A stretch of DNA of 33,464 nt from Desulfobacterales bacterium (GTDB taxonomy: Bacteria > Desulfobacterota > Desulfobacteria > Desulfobacterales > JASJAZ01): assembly GCA_030066785.1 (NCBI GenBank), contig JASJAZ010000075.1, positions 1 to 33,464 of the forward strand, written 5' to 3'. The position numbers and the translations under genes were made by a program. The notes beneath the pieces were generated by a model that made no database searches, was not told where the DNA came from, and saw nothing but the letters and a program-made list of their open reading frames with translations. Shown here piece by piece: positions 1 through 9,801 of the stretch. How positions within the stretch are numbered: position 1 is the first letter of the stretch; every line of letters begins with the position of its first letter.

Positions 1-184
1 CCGTATTTTAATTCCGCCCGTTCTGCGGCAGTATGCGGCCTTGACCAAAGAGGTCGTTTTAGTGGGTGTTTTGGATCATTTCGAAATTTGGTCCCGCGCA
101 AAATGGGACACGGAAAACGACGCCATGGAAGACGATATGCAGAAAGAGGAGGTCAGAAACGCAATTGCAAAATTAGGGCTCTAA
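1..184 (+). CDS. mraZ: Transcriptional regulator MraZ, 3' end (partial)
   Basis: The window opens inside a gene. Reading from base 2 gives 60 sense codons ending in TAA at 182-184. The peptide begins [19 protein letters not shown] and contains FEIWS, the hallmark of the second MraZ (AbrB-like) repeat. MraZ is a DNA-binding ring-forming protein that usually represses the dcw operon by binding repeats upstream of its own gene; those repeats lie outside this window. The stop is 3 nt before the rsmH start, the usual first junction of a dcw cluster. The N-terminal part is cut off by the window edge, not by a mutation. Confidence 0.93.
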   Translation, partial: RILIPPVLRQYAALTKEVVLVGVLDHFEIWSRAKWDTENDAMEDDMQKEEVRNAIAKLGL

Positions 185-187
185 TCG

Positions 188-1126
188 ATGGCGTATCAGC
201 ATACACCTGTCATGCTATCGGAAGTGATGCAGCACCTTGATTGCAAACCCGGCAATGTTTACGTCGACGGTACGCTGGGCGGTGGAGGCCATGCCCAATG
301 TATTTTGCAACAAATACTTCCAGGCGGCATGCTAATCGGAATCGATCAGGATCACGATGCCATCGCCAACGGATTAGAGCTCTTTAGAGCACATTCGGCC
401 AACATCCGGCTGTTCCATGACAATTTTGTCAGCTTGCCGACGATATTGCAGCAATTAGAGATTACCACGGTGGACGGCATCCTGCTAGATCTTGGGATCT
501 CGTCTCATCAGTTAGCATCCAGCGGCCGGGGCTTTAGTTTCAACAAAGACGAGCCCCTTGATATGCGAATGAATACCGATTCCCGGACAACTGCAGCCGA
601 CATTGTCAATAGTTTGGACGCCGCTAAGTTGGCAATTTTGTTTCGCGAGTACGGCGAGGAGCGCTGGGCCAAGCGAATTGCTCAGCGACTGGTTCAAGTT
701 CGTCGCCAAACCTCGATTCTCACCAGCCGGCAATTAGCCGACATTGTGGTGGCGGCAATTCCTAAAAAATCGGTGGTTCGCCAGAAAATCCACCCAGCTA
801 CCCGAGTTTTTATGGCCCTTCGAATTGCCGTCAATCACGAGCTTGAACGTTTAGAAGAATTTTTAGAGTCGGCCGCGGCTTACTTGAATCCAGGAGGCCG
901 ACTTTGTATTTTATCATTTCATTCACTTGAGGATCGCATCGTAAAGCAAACTTTCAGAATGTTGGCACAAGGTTGTCATTGCCCGCCGGCTATGCCGCAG
1001 TGCGCATGCGGCCGTCAGCCGGTTATTCGTAATTTGACGCGCAAGGCGATTCGGCCATCAGCTGAAGAGGTGCGGACGAATCCGCGGGCGCGCAGTACGC
1101 GCTTGCGCGCTGCAGAAAAACGTTAA
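188..1126 (+). CDS. rsmH: 16S rRNA (cytosine-1402 N4) methyltransferase RsmH
   Basis: The protein has 312 aa, normal for the family. It is an S-adenosylmethionine-dependent methylase that modifies C1402 in the decoding centre of 16S rRNA. The SAM-binding loop DGTLGGGGH is at residues 27-35. The conserved LLDLGISSHQL and SGRGFSF stretches follow near residues 100-118, and the C-terminal ILSFHSLEDRIVK motif is present. The ATG lies 3 nt after the mraZ stop with no clear Shine-Dalgarno sequence, so translation is probably coupled to mraZ. The gene is second in the dcw cluster, as in most bacteria. Confidence 0.97.
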   Translation: MAYQHTPVMLSEVMQHLDCKPGNVYVDGTLGGGGHAQCILQQILPGGMLIGIDQDHDAIANGLELFRAHSANIRLFHDNFVSLPTILQQLEITTVDGILLDLGISSHQLASSGRGFSFNKDEPLDMRMNTDSRTTAADIVNSLDAAKLAILFREYGEERWAKRIAQRLVQVRRQTSILTSRQLADIVVAAIPKKSVVRQKIHPATRVFMALRIAVNHELERLEEFLESAAAYLNPGGRLCILSFHSLEDRIVKQTFRMLAQGCHCPPAMPQCACGRQPVIRNLTRKAIRPSAEEVRTNPRARSTRLRAAEKR

Positions 1127-1151
1127 CTTAAAACCGTATGAATGAGGCCGT

Positions 1152-1451
1152 ATGCCGTCAAGCAGAACTCGACACCGTCAATCGTTAAGATTACTGACGC
1201 GCATCTGGGTCATATTGCTGACAATCTTTATTGGCGAACTTTTATTTTACACCTGGTGTCGGGTTCAGTGCACGCGCATCGGATATGAAATATCTCAAAT
1301 AACCGGATATCAGAAACGTATCGTAGCGTTGCAAAACAGTCTGAAGATAGAGGTTGCCCATTTAAAAGCACCTGATCGGATCGCACACATTGCCAAGCAT
1401 CAATTGGGTTTGGCCCTGCCACGGCCCGACCAAGTGGTGAGTGTACCATGA
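1152..1451 (+). CDS. ftsL: Cell division protein FtsL
   Basis: This is a 99-aa bitopic membrane protein. A short basic cytoplasmic tail (residues 1-16) is followed by one membrane span (about 17-36), then a periplasmic segment (about 45-80) with the spaced hydrophobic residues of a coiled coil. FtsL forms a complex with FtsB/DivIC and FtsQ and helps activate the FtsW-FtsI septal synthase. The sequence itself is poorly conserved, so the call rests on size, topology, the terminal AKHQLGLALPRPDQVV pattern and position between rsmH and ftsI. It overlaps ftsI by 4 nt (ATGA). Confidence 0.88.
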   Translation: MPSSRTRHRQSLRLLTRIWVILLTIFIGELLFYTWCRVQCTRIGYEISQITGYQKRIVALQNSLKIEVAHLKAPDRIAHIAKHQLGLALPRPDQVVSVP

Positions 1452-3184
1452 AATCAAAACAACGTGATTATATAGGCTTACGCCTTGTATTGGTCGGCAT
1501 AGGTTTCACCGTGGCCATCAGTGCCATCGGTGCCCGCGCGGTTTATCTCCAAGTGTTCCAGCATCCATGGTTGAGTGCCAAGGCGGCCAACCAATATGAA
1601 CGTTCATTTAGAGCCGTTGGCGCGCGAGGCAAAATATTTGATCGTGATTTGCGTGAGTTGGCCATCAGCGTAGATGCAACCTCGGTGGCGGCTTACCCCC
1701 GGCGTGTCAAAAATACTGATCAGGCCGCAATCAAACTAGGCAACGCCTTGAGCGTAAGCCATCGTCGCTTGAAAAAGAAATTAAATTCTAAAAAGTCCTT
1801 TGTATGGATTAAACGCCAGGTAACACCCAAAGAAGCTGCTAACGTACAGAAACTCAATTTGGAAGGGATTGATTTCAGAATCGAACATAAGCGTTATTAT
1901 CCAAATAAAAATCTGGGTGCTCAACTGATCGGTTTTGCCGGCATTGATGGACGCGGGTTGGAAGGCATCGAATTTTCTTATGACCAATTTCTAAAAGGTG
2001 GCCGGGAGCATCGCACCGTTTTAAAAGATGCTCTGGGACGCAGTTTTGAAAGTCCCACACAAATCGCAGATATCCAAAGTGGCTATAATCTCATCTTAAC
2101 CCTTGATCGAACGATCCAATATATAACCGAAAAAACCCTGGCAGAAACCGTCAAAGAGTTTGGTGCCAAATCGGGCATGGCCATCGTGATGGTGCCGCAA
2201 ACAGGCGCTGTCTTGGCAATGGCCGATTATCCGTTTTTTAATCCAAATTCTTTTCATGATTTTAATCGGTTTCATTGGCGCAACCGTGCCATAACCGACC
2301 CTTTCGAGCCGGGCTCAACCTTGAAAATTTTCAGTGTGGCAGCTGCCATCGAGTCCGCCGGCTGCACCCCAAATACCATCTTTTTTTGCGAAAACGGTTC
2401 TTACCCGATCGGCCCCAATGTGGTCCATGACGTTAAATCTCACGGTTGGATGTCACTGCATCACATTCTTAAGTACTCCAGTAATATCGGTACCGCCAAG
2501 ATCAGTGAAAAGTTGGGCCCCAAGCGTCTATATGAGACCCTGCAAGGCTTCGGGTTCGGACAGAAAACCGGCTTTGACTGTCCCGGCGAAACCGCCGGAG
2601 CGCTGCGGCCGTATCGCAAATGGTATCGGATTGACACCGCCTCGGTTGCTTTCGGACAAGGCTTATCGGTTTCGGCCCTCCAACTCATTACGGCCACCAG
2701 TGCCATCGCCAACGGTGGCATTCTAATGCGGCCCTACGTTGTGGAGGCCATTACAGATCAAAACGGCAAACTCATCAGAACCTTTGGTCCCCAACAAGTA
2801 CGGCGGGCCGTCTCGGCTCGTACGGCCGAATCGGTGAAATGGATGATGCAGACCGTCACCCAAGAAGGCGGAACCGGGGTGTTGGCAGCCGTTGATGGCT
2901 ACAGCGTTTGCGGCAAAACCGGTACGGCCCAAAAAACTGATGAAAGCGGCACCTATGCCAAGGACAAATATATCTCTTCATTTGTAGGTTTTGCACCGGC
3001 TGACAATCCGGCGATTGCAGTGCTGATTGTGATTAATGAACCTGATCATTATTATTATGGGGGAACGGTGGCGGCTCCGGCTTTTCGCAAAATTACCCAT
3101 GCTACATTGAACCATCTAAACATCCCCCCCAAAGGAACTGCCGACCACCTAACCGTCTCAATTATCAGCGAGGCCACGGGGTGA
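1448..3184 (+). CDS. ftsI: Septal peptidoglycan transpeptidase FtsI (PBP3)
   Basis: The protein has 578 aa: an N-terminal membrane anchor (about residues 12-33), a PBP dimerisation domain (about 55-205) and a penicillin-binding transpeptidase domain (about 235-550). The three active-site motifs are all visible: S290-T-L-K293, S344-S-N346 and K490-T-G-T493. No PASTA domain follows, which argues for FtsI rather than SpoVD. It cross-links septal murein in the periplasm with FtsW as glycosyltransferase partner. It overlaps ftsL at its start (ATGA) and murE at its end (GTGA), which suggests translational coupling across the junctions. Confidence 0.96.
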   Translation: MKSKQRDYIGLRLVLVGIGFTVAISAIGARAVYLQVFQHPWLSAKAANQYERSFRAVGARGKIFDRDLRELAISVDATSVAAYPRRVKNTDQAAIKLGNALSVSHRRLKKKLNSKKSFVWIKRQVTPKEAANVQKLNLEGIDFRIEHKRYYPNKNLGAQLIGFAGIDGRGLEGIEFSYDQFLKGGREHRTVLKDALGRSFESPTQIADIQSGYNLILTLDRTIQYITEKTLAETVKEFGAKSGMAIVMVPQTGAVLAMADYPFFNPNSFHDFNRFHWRNRAITDPFEPGSTLKIFSVAAAIESAGCTPNTIFFCENGSYPIGPNVVHDVKSHGWMSLHHILKYSSNIGTAKISEKLGPKRLYETLQGFGFGQKTGFDCPGETAGALRPYRKWYRIDTASVAFGQGLSVSALQLITATSAIANGGILMRPYVVEAITDQNGKLIRTFGPQQVRRAVSARTAESVKWMMQTVTQEGGTGVLAAVDGYSVCGKTGTAQKTDESGTYAKDKYISSFVGFAPADNPAIAVLIVINEPDHYYYGGTVAAPAFRKITHATLNHLNIPPKGTADHLTVSIISEATG

Positions 3185-4746
3185 AGCTCTCACAGTTAAT
3201 CAAAGGTTTACACTTAAAGCCTTTCGGCCATTCCTCTGGCGCCGATCCGGATATCCAGTCCGTTCATTACAACTCCAGGGAGGTGCGGCCTAACAGCCTG
3301 TTTGTGGCCATTCCAGGGTTCAAAGTGGATGGTCATAATTTTATTGAAGATGCGGTTGCCCGGGGGGCCGTAGCAGTAGCCACCGAACAGCCGGTAAATA
3401 CCTCGGTCGAAGTCGTTCAAATTGCAAGTGCCCGCGAAAGTCTGCCGATCATTGCATCCCGGTTTTTTAACCATCCTTCGCGTAAGCTTCAGGTTGTGGG
3501 GATTACCGGTACCAATGGAAAGACCACAACGGCCTACCTGATTGAAAGCATTTTTCAACAAGCCGGTTTTAACACCGGCGTCATCGGCACGATTAATTAC
3601 CGGTTCGCCGGAAGAAATTATGAGAATCCGGTCACCACACCGGAATCGCTGGATCTACAAAAAATACTAGACCGCATGGTGCAAGATGGCGTCACGCATG
3701 CAATTATGGAAGTTTCTTCACATGCCGTCGATCTATTCCGCATCAAAGCATGCCAGTTTAATGTCGGCGTGTTTACCAATTTCAGCCAAGACCATCTTGA
3801 TTACCACAAAAATATGAATGCTTACTGGGCCTGTAAAAAAGCCTTTTTTACAGATTACTTAGGCACCGGTTTCAGTCAAGACCAGGCTACCGCTATCCTT
3901 AACATTAATGATGCCAAAGGCCGCGAATTAGCCGCCGCCCTGCCCTATCAATGCGTTACGGTTGGCCATCAACCAGATGCTGCATTACAGCCCCAAGATA
4001 TTCAGCAGGGACCCCATGGAATTCGAGGCCGGCTGACAACCTCTGTGGAGGCAGTAACATTTGCCTCAACCTTAAGCGGGGCCCATAATCTGGAAAATAT
4101 TCTCTGCGCCGCTGGTGTCGGCACAGCTTACGGGCTTGCGCCCGAAACTATCGCGAAGGGAATTGCAAACCTTGATCGCGTTCCGGGACGCTTGGAAAAA
4201 ATTCCGGATCCCGGTGGGCGCTTTATATATGTCGATTATGCCCATACACCGGATGCGCTTAAAAACGTGCTTCAGGCTTTGCGGGCAATGAGTTCCAAAC
4301 GGACTGTGTGTGTGTTTGGTTGCGGCGGCGATCGGGATCCAGACAAACGTCCCCAGATGGGAGCCGTGGCTGCTAAACTTTGTGATTTAGCCATCATTAC
4401 TTCAGATAACCCTCGCACAGAGAAACCTTTAGGCATTATCAGCCAAATTAAACAAGGCCTGCAGGCACAAAATGCTTATGAGTATCAAGCCGCGGAACTG
4501 ATCCACGGTTTTAAAAGATCCGGGTATACCGTTGAACCGGATCGCCGCCGTGCCATTCATTTGGCCATTGATGTGGCTGAAGCCGGGGATACTGTTTTGA
4601 TCGCCGGTAAAGGCCATGAAACCTATCAAATACTCGGTTTGCGTACGATCGCGTTTGACGATTGTCAAGAGGTCCGAAAAGCCCTTATGGCAAAAAAACA
4701 GGAATCGACGAGGCCATTGCCCGATGTCAGCAGCGGAGGATCATAA
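3181..4746 (+). CDS. murE: UDP-MurNAc-L-Ala-D-Glu:meso-DAP ligase MurE
   Basis: The 521-aa cytoplasmic Mur ligase adds the third stem residue. The ATP-binding loop GTNGKTT is at residues 110-116, and GKGHE near 476-480 is typical of MurE. The substrate-selecting motif DNPR (409-412) marks a meso-diaminopimelate enzyme rather than a lysine-adding one, as expected for a Gram-negative wall. The start is GTG at 3181, overlapping the ftsI stop by 4 nt. The stop directly abuts murF. The tail after about residue 505 is poorly conserved and contains the murF ribosome-binding site. Confidence 0.96.
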   Translation: MKLSQLIKGLHLKPFGHSSGADPDIQSVHYNSREVRPNSLFVAIPGFKVDGHNFIEDAVARGAVAVATEQPVNTSVEVVQIASARESLPIIASRFFNHPSRKLQVVGITGTNGKTTTAYLIESIFQQAGFNTGVIGTINYRFAGRNYENPVTTPESLDLQKILDRMVQDGVTHAIMEVSSHAVDLFRIKACQFNVGVFTNFSQDHLDYHKNMNAYWACKKAFFTDYLGTGFSQDQATAILNINDAKGRELAAALPYQCVTVGHQPDAALQPQDIQQGPHGIRGRLTTSVEAVTFASTLSGAHNLENILCAAGVGTAYGLAPETIAKGIANLDRVPGRLEKIPDPGGRFIYVDYAHTPDALKNVLQALRAMSSKRTVCVFGCGGDRDPDKRPQMGAVAAKLCDLAIITSDNPRTEKPLGIISQIKQGLQAQNAYEYQAAELIHGFKRSGYTVEPDRRRAIHLAIDVAEAGDTVLIAGKGHETYQILGLRTIAFDDCQEVRKALMAKKQESTRPLPDVSSGGS

Positions 4747-6183
4747 ATGACAGTTGCCGCACCTTGGCGTGCTGTGCAGATAGCCGAAGCAACCGCCGGA
4801 AGACTGGTCGCAGGAAAGCCAGAGCAGCGCTTTAACGGTATCGCCATTGATTCACGCACCATTAAAGCCGATGACATCTTTGTCGCCATCCGTGGCGAGA
4901 CACATGACGGACATACGTTTATTGCCGATATCATCAGCCGGGGCATCAAAGGCGCAGTGGTGTCACAGCTGCTGTTAAAAAAGCTGCCGGTAGACCAGTG
5001 GCAGGCTTCCGGAATTGTCTGCATAGCAGTGGATGAAACCACGGCCGCACTTGGCAAGCTTGCCGCTTATCATCGACGGCGTGCGCACGCCTCGGTGGTG
5101 GCCATAACCGGCTCCAACGGCAAAACCACTACTCGCAAAATGACCGCTGCGGTGCTTGCGAGCAAATTCAAGACCCTGGCCACTAAAGGTAATTTAAACA
5201 ATGAAATTGGTATGCCGTTAACCCTTTTGAATTTGAAGCCTGAGCATCAGTGGTCCGTTGTGGAATTAGGCATGAACCACCCGGGTGAGATTGCACGCTT
5301 GACCGCAATTTGTCAGCCCGATATCGGCGTTATTACCAACATCGGGCCAGCCCACCTCGAGGGCGTCGGGTCCATCGAAGGGGTTCGTGACGCTAAAGGC
5401 GAGTTACTTGAGGTCATGTCCAGCAAAGCCACCGCCGTATTAAATGCCGACAATCCGTACAGCGTGCAACTTGCTGAGGGTTGCCGCCAACCCACCGTTC
5501 GCTTTGGCCAAACCAAAGATGCCCAAGTCCGGGCCGAATCAATTGACATGCAACTAGAGCAAACCGAATTTCAATTGGTACTGCCCAGTGCAACATTCAA
5601 GTTGTGTTTAAAAACACCGGGCATTTTCATGGTGCAAAATGCACTGGCCGCTGCTGCCGTAGGTTTTCTGGCCGGCCTGACGGCCGACAATATCAAGGCC
5701 GGGCTGGAAAGCTTTCAACCGGTTCATGGACGTCTTAATTTTCATAAACTAGCCAACGACCTTACACTGATTGATGATTCCTATAACGCCAATCCAGAAT
5801 CCGTGCAGGGGGCCATACAAACACTGGTGGCCCTAAAACAGAGGCATCGGGGGATCTGTGTGTTGGGTGACATGTTGGAGTTGGGCGCGCATGCTGATTA
5901 CTTACATCGTCATATTGGTTCAACGGTAGCCCAACAATCAATTGATCGGCTGTATGTCACCGGTAACTTTGCCGATGCGATGGCCGCCGGCGCCCGGGAG
6001 GGGGGCATGGCGGCAAACAGCATAATTGTTGGTAGCAAATCAGAGCTAGTGAATGCATTGGTCAGCGAGTTGCAATCCCATGATTGGATCCTGGTTAAAG
6101 GTTCGCGCGGCATGCGCATGGAGACAATTGTGGAAGAGATCATCAATTGGTTAGAACCGTCAAACAAACCTAGCGCACCCTAA
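4747..6183 (+). CDS. murF: UDP-MurNAc-tripeptide:D-Ala-D-Ala ligase MurF
   Basis: The 478-aa Mur ligase attaches D-Ala-D-Ala to complete the pentapeptide precursor. The ATP loop TGSNGKTTT is at about residues 121-129. The downstream [13 protein letters not shown] and [12 protein letters not shown] blocks are MurF-specific, as is [11 protein letters not shown] in the central domain. The ATG follows the murE stop with no spacer, and a good ribosome-binding site (GGAGGA, about 4735-4740) lies inside the end of murE. Its substrate D-Ala-D-Ala must come from a ligase encoded elsewhere, since no ddl is in this cluster. Confidence 0.96.
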   Translation: MTVAAPWRAVQIAEATAGRLVAGKPEQRFNGIAIDSRTIKADDIFVAIRGETHDGHTFIADIISRGIKGAVVSQLLLKKLPVDQWQASGIVCIAVDETTAALGKLAAYHRRRAHASVVAITGSNGKTTTRKMTAAVLASKFKTLATKGNLNNEIGMPLTLLNLKPEHQWSVVELGMNHPGEIARLTAICQPDIGVITNIGPAHLEGVGSIEGVRDAKGELLEVMSSKATAVLNADNPYSVQLAEGCRQPTVRFGQTKDAQVRAESIDMQLEQTEFQLVLPSATFKLCLKTPGIFMVQNALAAAAVGFLAGLTADNIKAGLESFQPVHGRLNFHKLANDLTLIDDSYNANPESVQGAIQTLVALKQRHRGICVLGDMLELGAHADYLHRHIGSTVAQQSIDRLYVTGNFADAMAAGAREGGMAANSIIVGSKSELVNALVSELQSHDWILVKGSRGMRMETIVEEIINWLEPSNKPSAP

Positions 6184-6199
6184 ACGAATCGTATATAAA

Positions 6200-7279
6200 A
6201 TGCTGTATCACTTACTATATCCGTTGCACACACAAATATCGGCTTTCAATGTATTTCGATATATTACGTTTCGCTCCATTTATGCCGGTCTAACGGCCTT
6301 GCTGATCTGCTTTTTTATTGGCCCCTGGGTCATCCGCAAATTGCAGGCGTTACAAATTGGCCAATACATCCAGCAAGACGGGCCGCAAACCCACCATGAT
6401 AAAGCCGGCACACCGACAATGGGTGGGACGCTCGTCATCTCCTCAGTTGTTATCTCAACCCTGTTATGGACGGATTTAACCAATTTCTATGTCTGGATCA
6501 CTCTGTTGGCGACCGTCGGTTTCAGTATCATTGGTTTTATCGATGACTATCTCATGCTCATTAAAAAGCGCAACAAGGGCTTGACGGCCAGGGGTAAATT
6601 TGCCAGTCAAGCGCTGCTGGCCCTTTTAATCGGCTTTCTACTGTACATATTTCCCAATTTTGACACACACCTAACCATACCGCTGCTCAAAAACGTATCG
6701 CCGGATTTGGGGTGGGGTTATATTCTGTTTGCAGCCGTGGTGATTGTCGGCACATCCAATGCCGTCAATTTAACCGACGGCCTGGATGGCCTCGCCATCG
6801 GGCCCATGATTATCGCTGCAGTCACCTACATGGTTTTTGCCTATGTAACCGGTCATTTTAAAATCGCGGAATACCTGCAACTCAGTTTTGTGGCCGGCAG
6901 CGGTGAGATTACCATTTTCTGCGGGGCTTTGGCAGGCGCCGGTCTTGGGTTTTTATGGTTCAATACCTACCCGGCGCAAGTTTTCATGGGCGATGTCGGT
7001 TCATTGTCATTGGGCGCCGCTTTGGGCTCCGTGGCAGTTATTACCAAACAGGAAATTCTGCTGGTGCTGGTGGGTGGTCTGTTCGTCCTGGAGGCGCTCT
7101 CGGTTATTTTTCAAGTGGGCTATTTTAAAATGACCAAGGGCCGGCGGATTTTTCGCATGGCGCCGTTACATCATCATTTTGAATTAAAAGGCTGGCCGGA
7201 ACCAAAGGTCATTGTCCGCTTTTGGATTATTTCCATCATGCTGGCCTTAATATCACTCAGCACGCTGAAGCTAAGATAA
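6200..7279 (+). CDS. mraY: Phospho-MurNAc-pentapeptide transferase MraY
   Basis: The 359-aa polytopic membrane protein (about 10 spans) transfers phospho-MurNAc-pentapeptide to undecaprenyl phosphate, making lipid I. Family signatures are clear: [12 protein letters not shown] (residues 65-76), [17 protein letters not shown] with the Asp pair that binds Mg2+, [26 protein letters not shown] and the [12 protein letters not shown] loop near the C-terminus. It lies 16 nt after murF, and its stop at 7279 immediately precedes the possible TTG start of murD. Confidence 0.97.
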   Translation: MLYHLLYPLHTQISAFNVFRYITFRSIYAGLTALLICFFIGPWVIRKLQALQIGQYIQQDGPQTHHDKAGTPTMGGTLVISSVVISTLLWTDLTNFYVWITLLATVGFSIIGFIDDYLMLIKKRNKGLTARGKFASQALLALLIGFLLYIFPNFDTHLTIPLLKNVSPDLGWGYILFAAVVIVGTSNAVNLTDGLDGLAIGPMIIAAVTYMVFAYVTGHFKIAEYLQLSFVAGSGEITIFCGALAGAGLGFLWFNTYPAQVFMGDVGSLSLGAALGSVAVITKQEILLVLVGGLFVLEALSVIFQVGYFKMTKGRRIFRMAPLHHHFELKGWPEPKVIVRFWIISIMLALISLSTLKLR

Positions 7280-7315
7280 TTGACTTACAACAGGCCCCAT
7301 ATAGACCAACAACGT

Positions 7316-8686
7316 ATGCAAATGGCATCGCTGGAGCTTGCAAATAAGAAAGTAGTCGTGATCGGAATGGGTAAAACCGGAATCGCCACAGCTGCATTTT
7401 TGAAGCGCCGGCAGGCGCGTGTGATGGTCACCGACACAGCTGACGAAAAAGATTTAACAGTCGCCGCCGCTAAATTAAAATCCCTGGGTGCAACGATGGC
7501 GTTCGGAAGCCACCAATCGCAGACATTTGATACCGCTGATCTGATCATTCTCAGCCCCGGCGTGCCCCATACGCTGCCAGAATTAGAGCGTGCGCGTGCG
7601 CGTGGTGTGCCGGTCATGGGTGAAATTGAGCTTGCCTCCCGTTTTATCCAAGAACCGATTGTGGCTATTACCGGCACCAACGGCAAAACCACCGTAACCG
7701 AATTAACGGGCGCAATGCTTAAAGGTAGCGGCCTGTCAACGTTTGTCGGTGGCAATATTGGAACGCCACTGATTGAGTATGTTGATCGACCGACCAAGGC
7801 GCACGCAATCGTAATCGAAGTCAGCAGCTTTCAATTGGACACGATTGAAACCTTTAGGCCCCATGTGGCCGTAGTTCTCAACATCACAGCGGACCATTTA
7901 GACCGCTATCCAAATGAAACCGCCTATGCGCAATCAAAGGCCAGAATTTTTATGAACCAGCGATCAGATGACATCGCCGTCCTAAACAACCGTGATCCGA
8001 TGGTTCATTCCATTAGCAGGACTATCCAGGCCCAGAAATTCTATTTTGAATCGGACAACCATGAGAATTTACCGGTTGCCCACAACCGCCTGGCAGTTGC
8101 GTGGCCGGCTGGGCAACAAACCGTTTTTGATCTGAGCGATTTCAAACTGCAAGGCCGCCACAATCGCGAAAACGCAGCTGCTGCCTCGCTGGCAGCGCTG
8201 GCAGTCGGCGGTCAAGCACTGGGCATACAACAGGTTCTAAACAAATTTAGGGGCCTGCCGCACCGTTTGGAACACATCGCCACAGTCAATGATGTCGGCT
8301 ATTTTAATGACTCTAAGGCGACCAACGTGGGCGCTGTTATCCGTGCGCTGGAAAACTTTACACAACCCGTCATTTTGATTCTGGGCGGACGCAACAAAGG
8401 TATTGTTTTTGATGATCTAACGAAACCGGTCTGTCGAAATACTAAAAAGATTATCGCCATCGGCGAGGCCCGGAAAGAGATCCAAAGCGTTTTGGAACCA
8501 GTTATTGCCGTTGAGGCCGCCTCCTCCATGGTTGATGCCGTGCAGCGTGCTCAAAGAGCTTCGGAACCAGGAGACATCGTCCTGCTTTCACCGGCCTGTG
8601 CCAGTTTTGATATGTATGCCAGCTATGCCCAGCGCGGAGAAGACTTTCGCCGCGCGGTGGAAAAATTAGAAAAAGATGCAACATGA
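7316..8686 (+). CDS. murD: UDP-MurNAc-L-Ala:D-Glu ligase MurD
   Basis: This cytoplasmic Mur ligase adds D-glutamate to UDP-MurNAc-L-Ala. The nucleotide-sugar-binding fold begins at KKVVVIGMGKTG, and the ATP loop GTNGKTT is at residues 120-126. FNDSKATN and VILILGGRNKG in the C-terminal domain are MurD-typical. The frame is open back to a TTG at 7280 directly after the mraY stop, giving 468 aa. The ATG at 7316 (456 aa) or 7322 fits the family's short N-terminus better. None of these starts has a convincing ribosome-binding site, so the 5' end is uncertain. The stop overlaps ftsW by 4 nt. Confidence 0.94.
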   Translation: MQMASLELANKKVVVIGMGKTGIATAAFLKRRQARVMVTDTADEKDLTVAAAKLKSLGATMAFGSHQSQTFDTADLIILSPGVPHTLPELERARARGVPVMGEIELASRFIQEPIVAITGTNGKTTVTELTGAMLKGSGLSTFVGGNIGTPLIEYVDRPTKAHAIVIEVSSFQLDTIETFRPHVAVVLNITADHLDRYPNETAYAQSKARIFMNQRSDDIAVLNNRDPMVHSISRTIQAQKFYFESDNHENLPVAHNRLAVAWPAGQQTVFDLSDFKLQGRHNRENAAAASLAALAVGGQALGIQQVLNKFRGLPHRLEHIATVNDVGYFNDSKATNVGAVIRALENFTQPVILILGGRNKGIVFDDLTKPVCRNTKKIIAIGEARKEIQSVLEPVIAVEAASSMVDAVQRAQRASEPGDIVLLSPACASFDMYASYAQRGEDFRRAVEKLEKDAT

Positions 8687-9795
8687 CTCGCAGTAGTGCC
8701 GACATAAAGTATTTGGCCTATGATATCGCCCTTTTTTTCCCGGTATTTCTACTGGTGGGAATTGGAATCGTAATGGTGTATAGCGCTAGCTCAACGCTTG
8801 CCTTGCAACGTTTTGGCAGCGATTACTTCTTTTTAAAAAAACAAATTATGTTTGCCGCAGCAGGCTTGGTCGCCCTTATGATTTGCCGGTACTTGCCGTA
8901 TCACTGGTATCGGAATATCGCCTATCCGCTGGTTTTTACGGCAATTGCCCTTTTGATTATTTTACTGACAACCGGATACGGGTATTCAGCCGGCGGTTCA
9001 ACGCGGTGGTTGCGAATCAAAAGCTTTAATTTCCAACCATCAGAAGTGGCACGCTTTGCGCTCATTATCTATTTGGCTTATTCCATGAGCAAAAAACATG
9101 AAAAAATAAAGGAATTCAGCATCGGGTTTCTGCCACATGTGCTGGTGTTTACGGTTTTAGCGGTACTGATTTTTTTGCAACCTGATTTTGGTTCGGTGGT
9201 TATTCTGGGAACGATTACATGGGTCATGATGTTTATCGGGGGAGTTCGAATGATGCATCTAATGACCGGTTTACTGGTGCTCGTCCCTTCGATTCTAGTG
9301 ATGCTGTATACTGCACCCTATCGAATTAGACGCCTGCTTAGTTTCATGGATCCCTGGCAATATCCATCCGACGAAGGTTATCAAATTATTCATTCGTTGA
9401 TGGCCTTTGGCACCGGGGGTATCTGGGGTACCGGCATCGGCAAAGGCTATCAAAAATTATTCTATCTCCCGGAGCCGCACACCGATTTCATTTTTTCGGT
9501 CATCGGTGAAGAACTTGGCTTGATCGGTGTCTTGGCCATTTTACTGTTATATCTGATTATCCTATGGCGTGGTGTCATTATCGCTAGAAATACCGATGAT
9601 TTGTTCGGCCAATATATGGCCGTCGGCCTTGTAACGGCTTTGGGACTGCAAGTGTGCATTAATATGGGCGTTACCTTAGGACTGCTCCCCACCAAGGGTT
9701 TAACGCTGCCGTTTCTCAGCTATGGGGGCACATCCTTGTTATTGAACATGGCGGCAATCGGCATATTGATGAATATCGGCGCCAAGAGGTTTTAA
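8683..9795 (+). CDS. ftsW: Lipid II polymerase FtsW (SEDS family)
   Basis: The 370-aa protein of about 10 membrane spans polymerises lipid II into septal glycan strands with FtsI. SEDS-family landmarks are visible: MVYSASS in the first span, the GGSTRWL-PSEVAR block (about residues 105-125), GYQIIHSLMAFGTGG, the LPEPHTDFIFSVIGEELG loop and PTKGLTLPFLSYGGTSLL near the end. The gene overlaps murD by an ATGA junction and ends 6 nt before murG. Its position between murD and murG and the presence of ftsI in the same cluster favour FtsW over RodA. Confidence 0.96.
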   Translation: MTRSSADIKYLAYDIALFFPVFLLVGIGIVMVYSASSTLALQRFGSDYFFLKKQIMFAAAGLVALMICRYLPYHWYRNIAYPLVFTAIALLIILLTTGYGYSAGGSTRWLRIKSFNFQPSEVARFALIIYLAYSMSKKHEKIKEFSIGFLPHVLVFTVLAVLIFLQPDFGSVVILGTITWVMMFIGGVRMMHLMTGLLVLVPSILVMLYTAPYRIRRLLSFMDPWQYPSDEGYQIIHSLMAFGTGGIWGTGIGKGYQKLFYLPEPHTDFIFSVIGEELGLIGVLAILLLYLIILWRGVIIARNTDDLFGQYMAVGLVTALGLQVCINMGVTLGLLPTKGLTLPFLSYGGTSLLLNMAAIGILMNIGAKRF

Positions 9796-9801
9796 CCGAA
9801 T

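Noticed and set aside
7285-7797. 170-codon open frame antisense to murD
   Set aside because: It overlaps the conserved MurD N-terminal and ATP-loop region and shows no recognisable domain.
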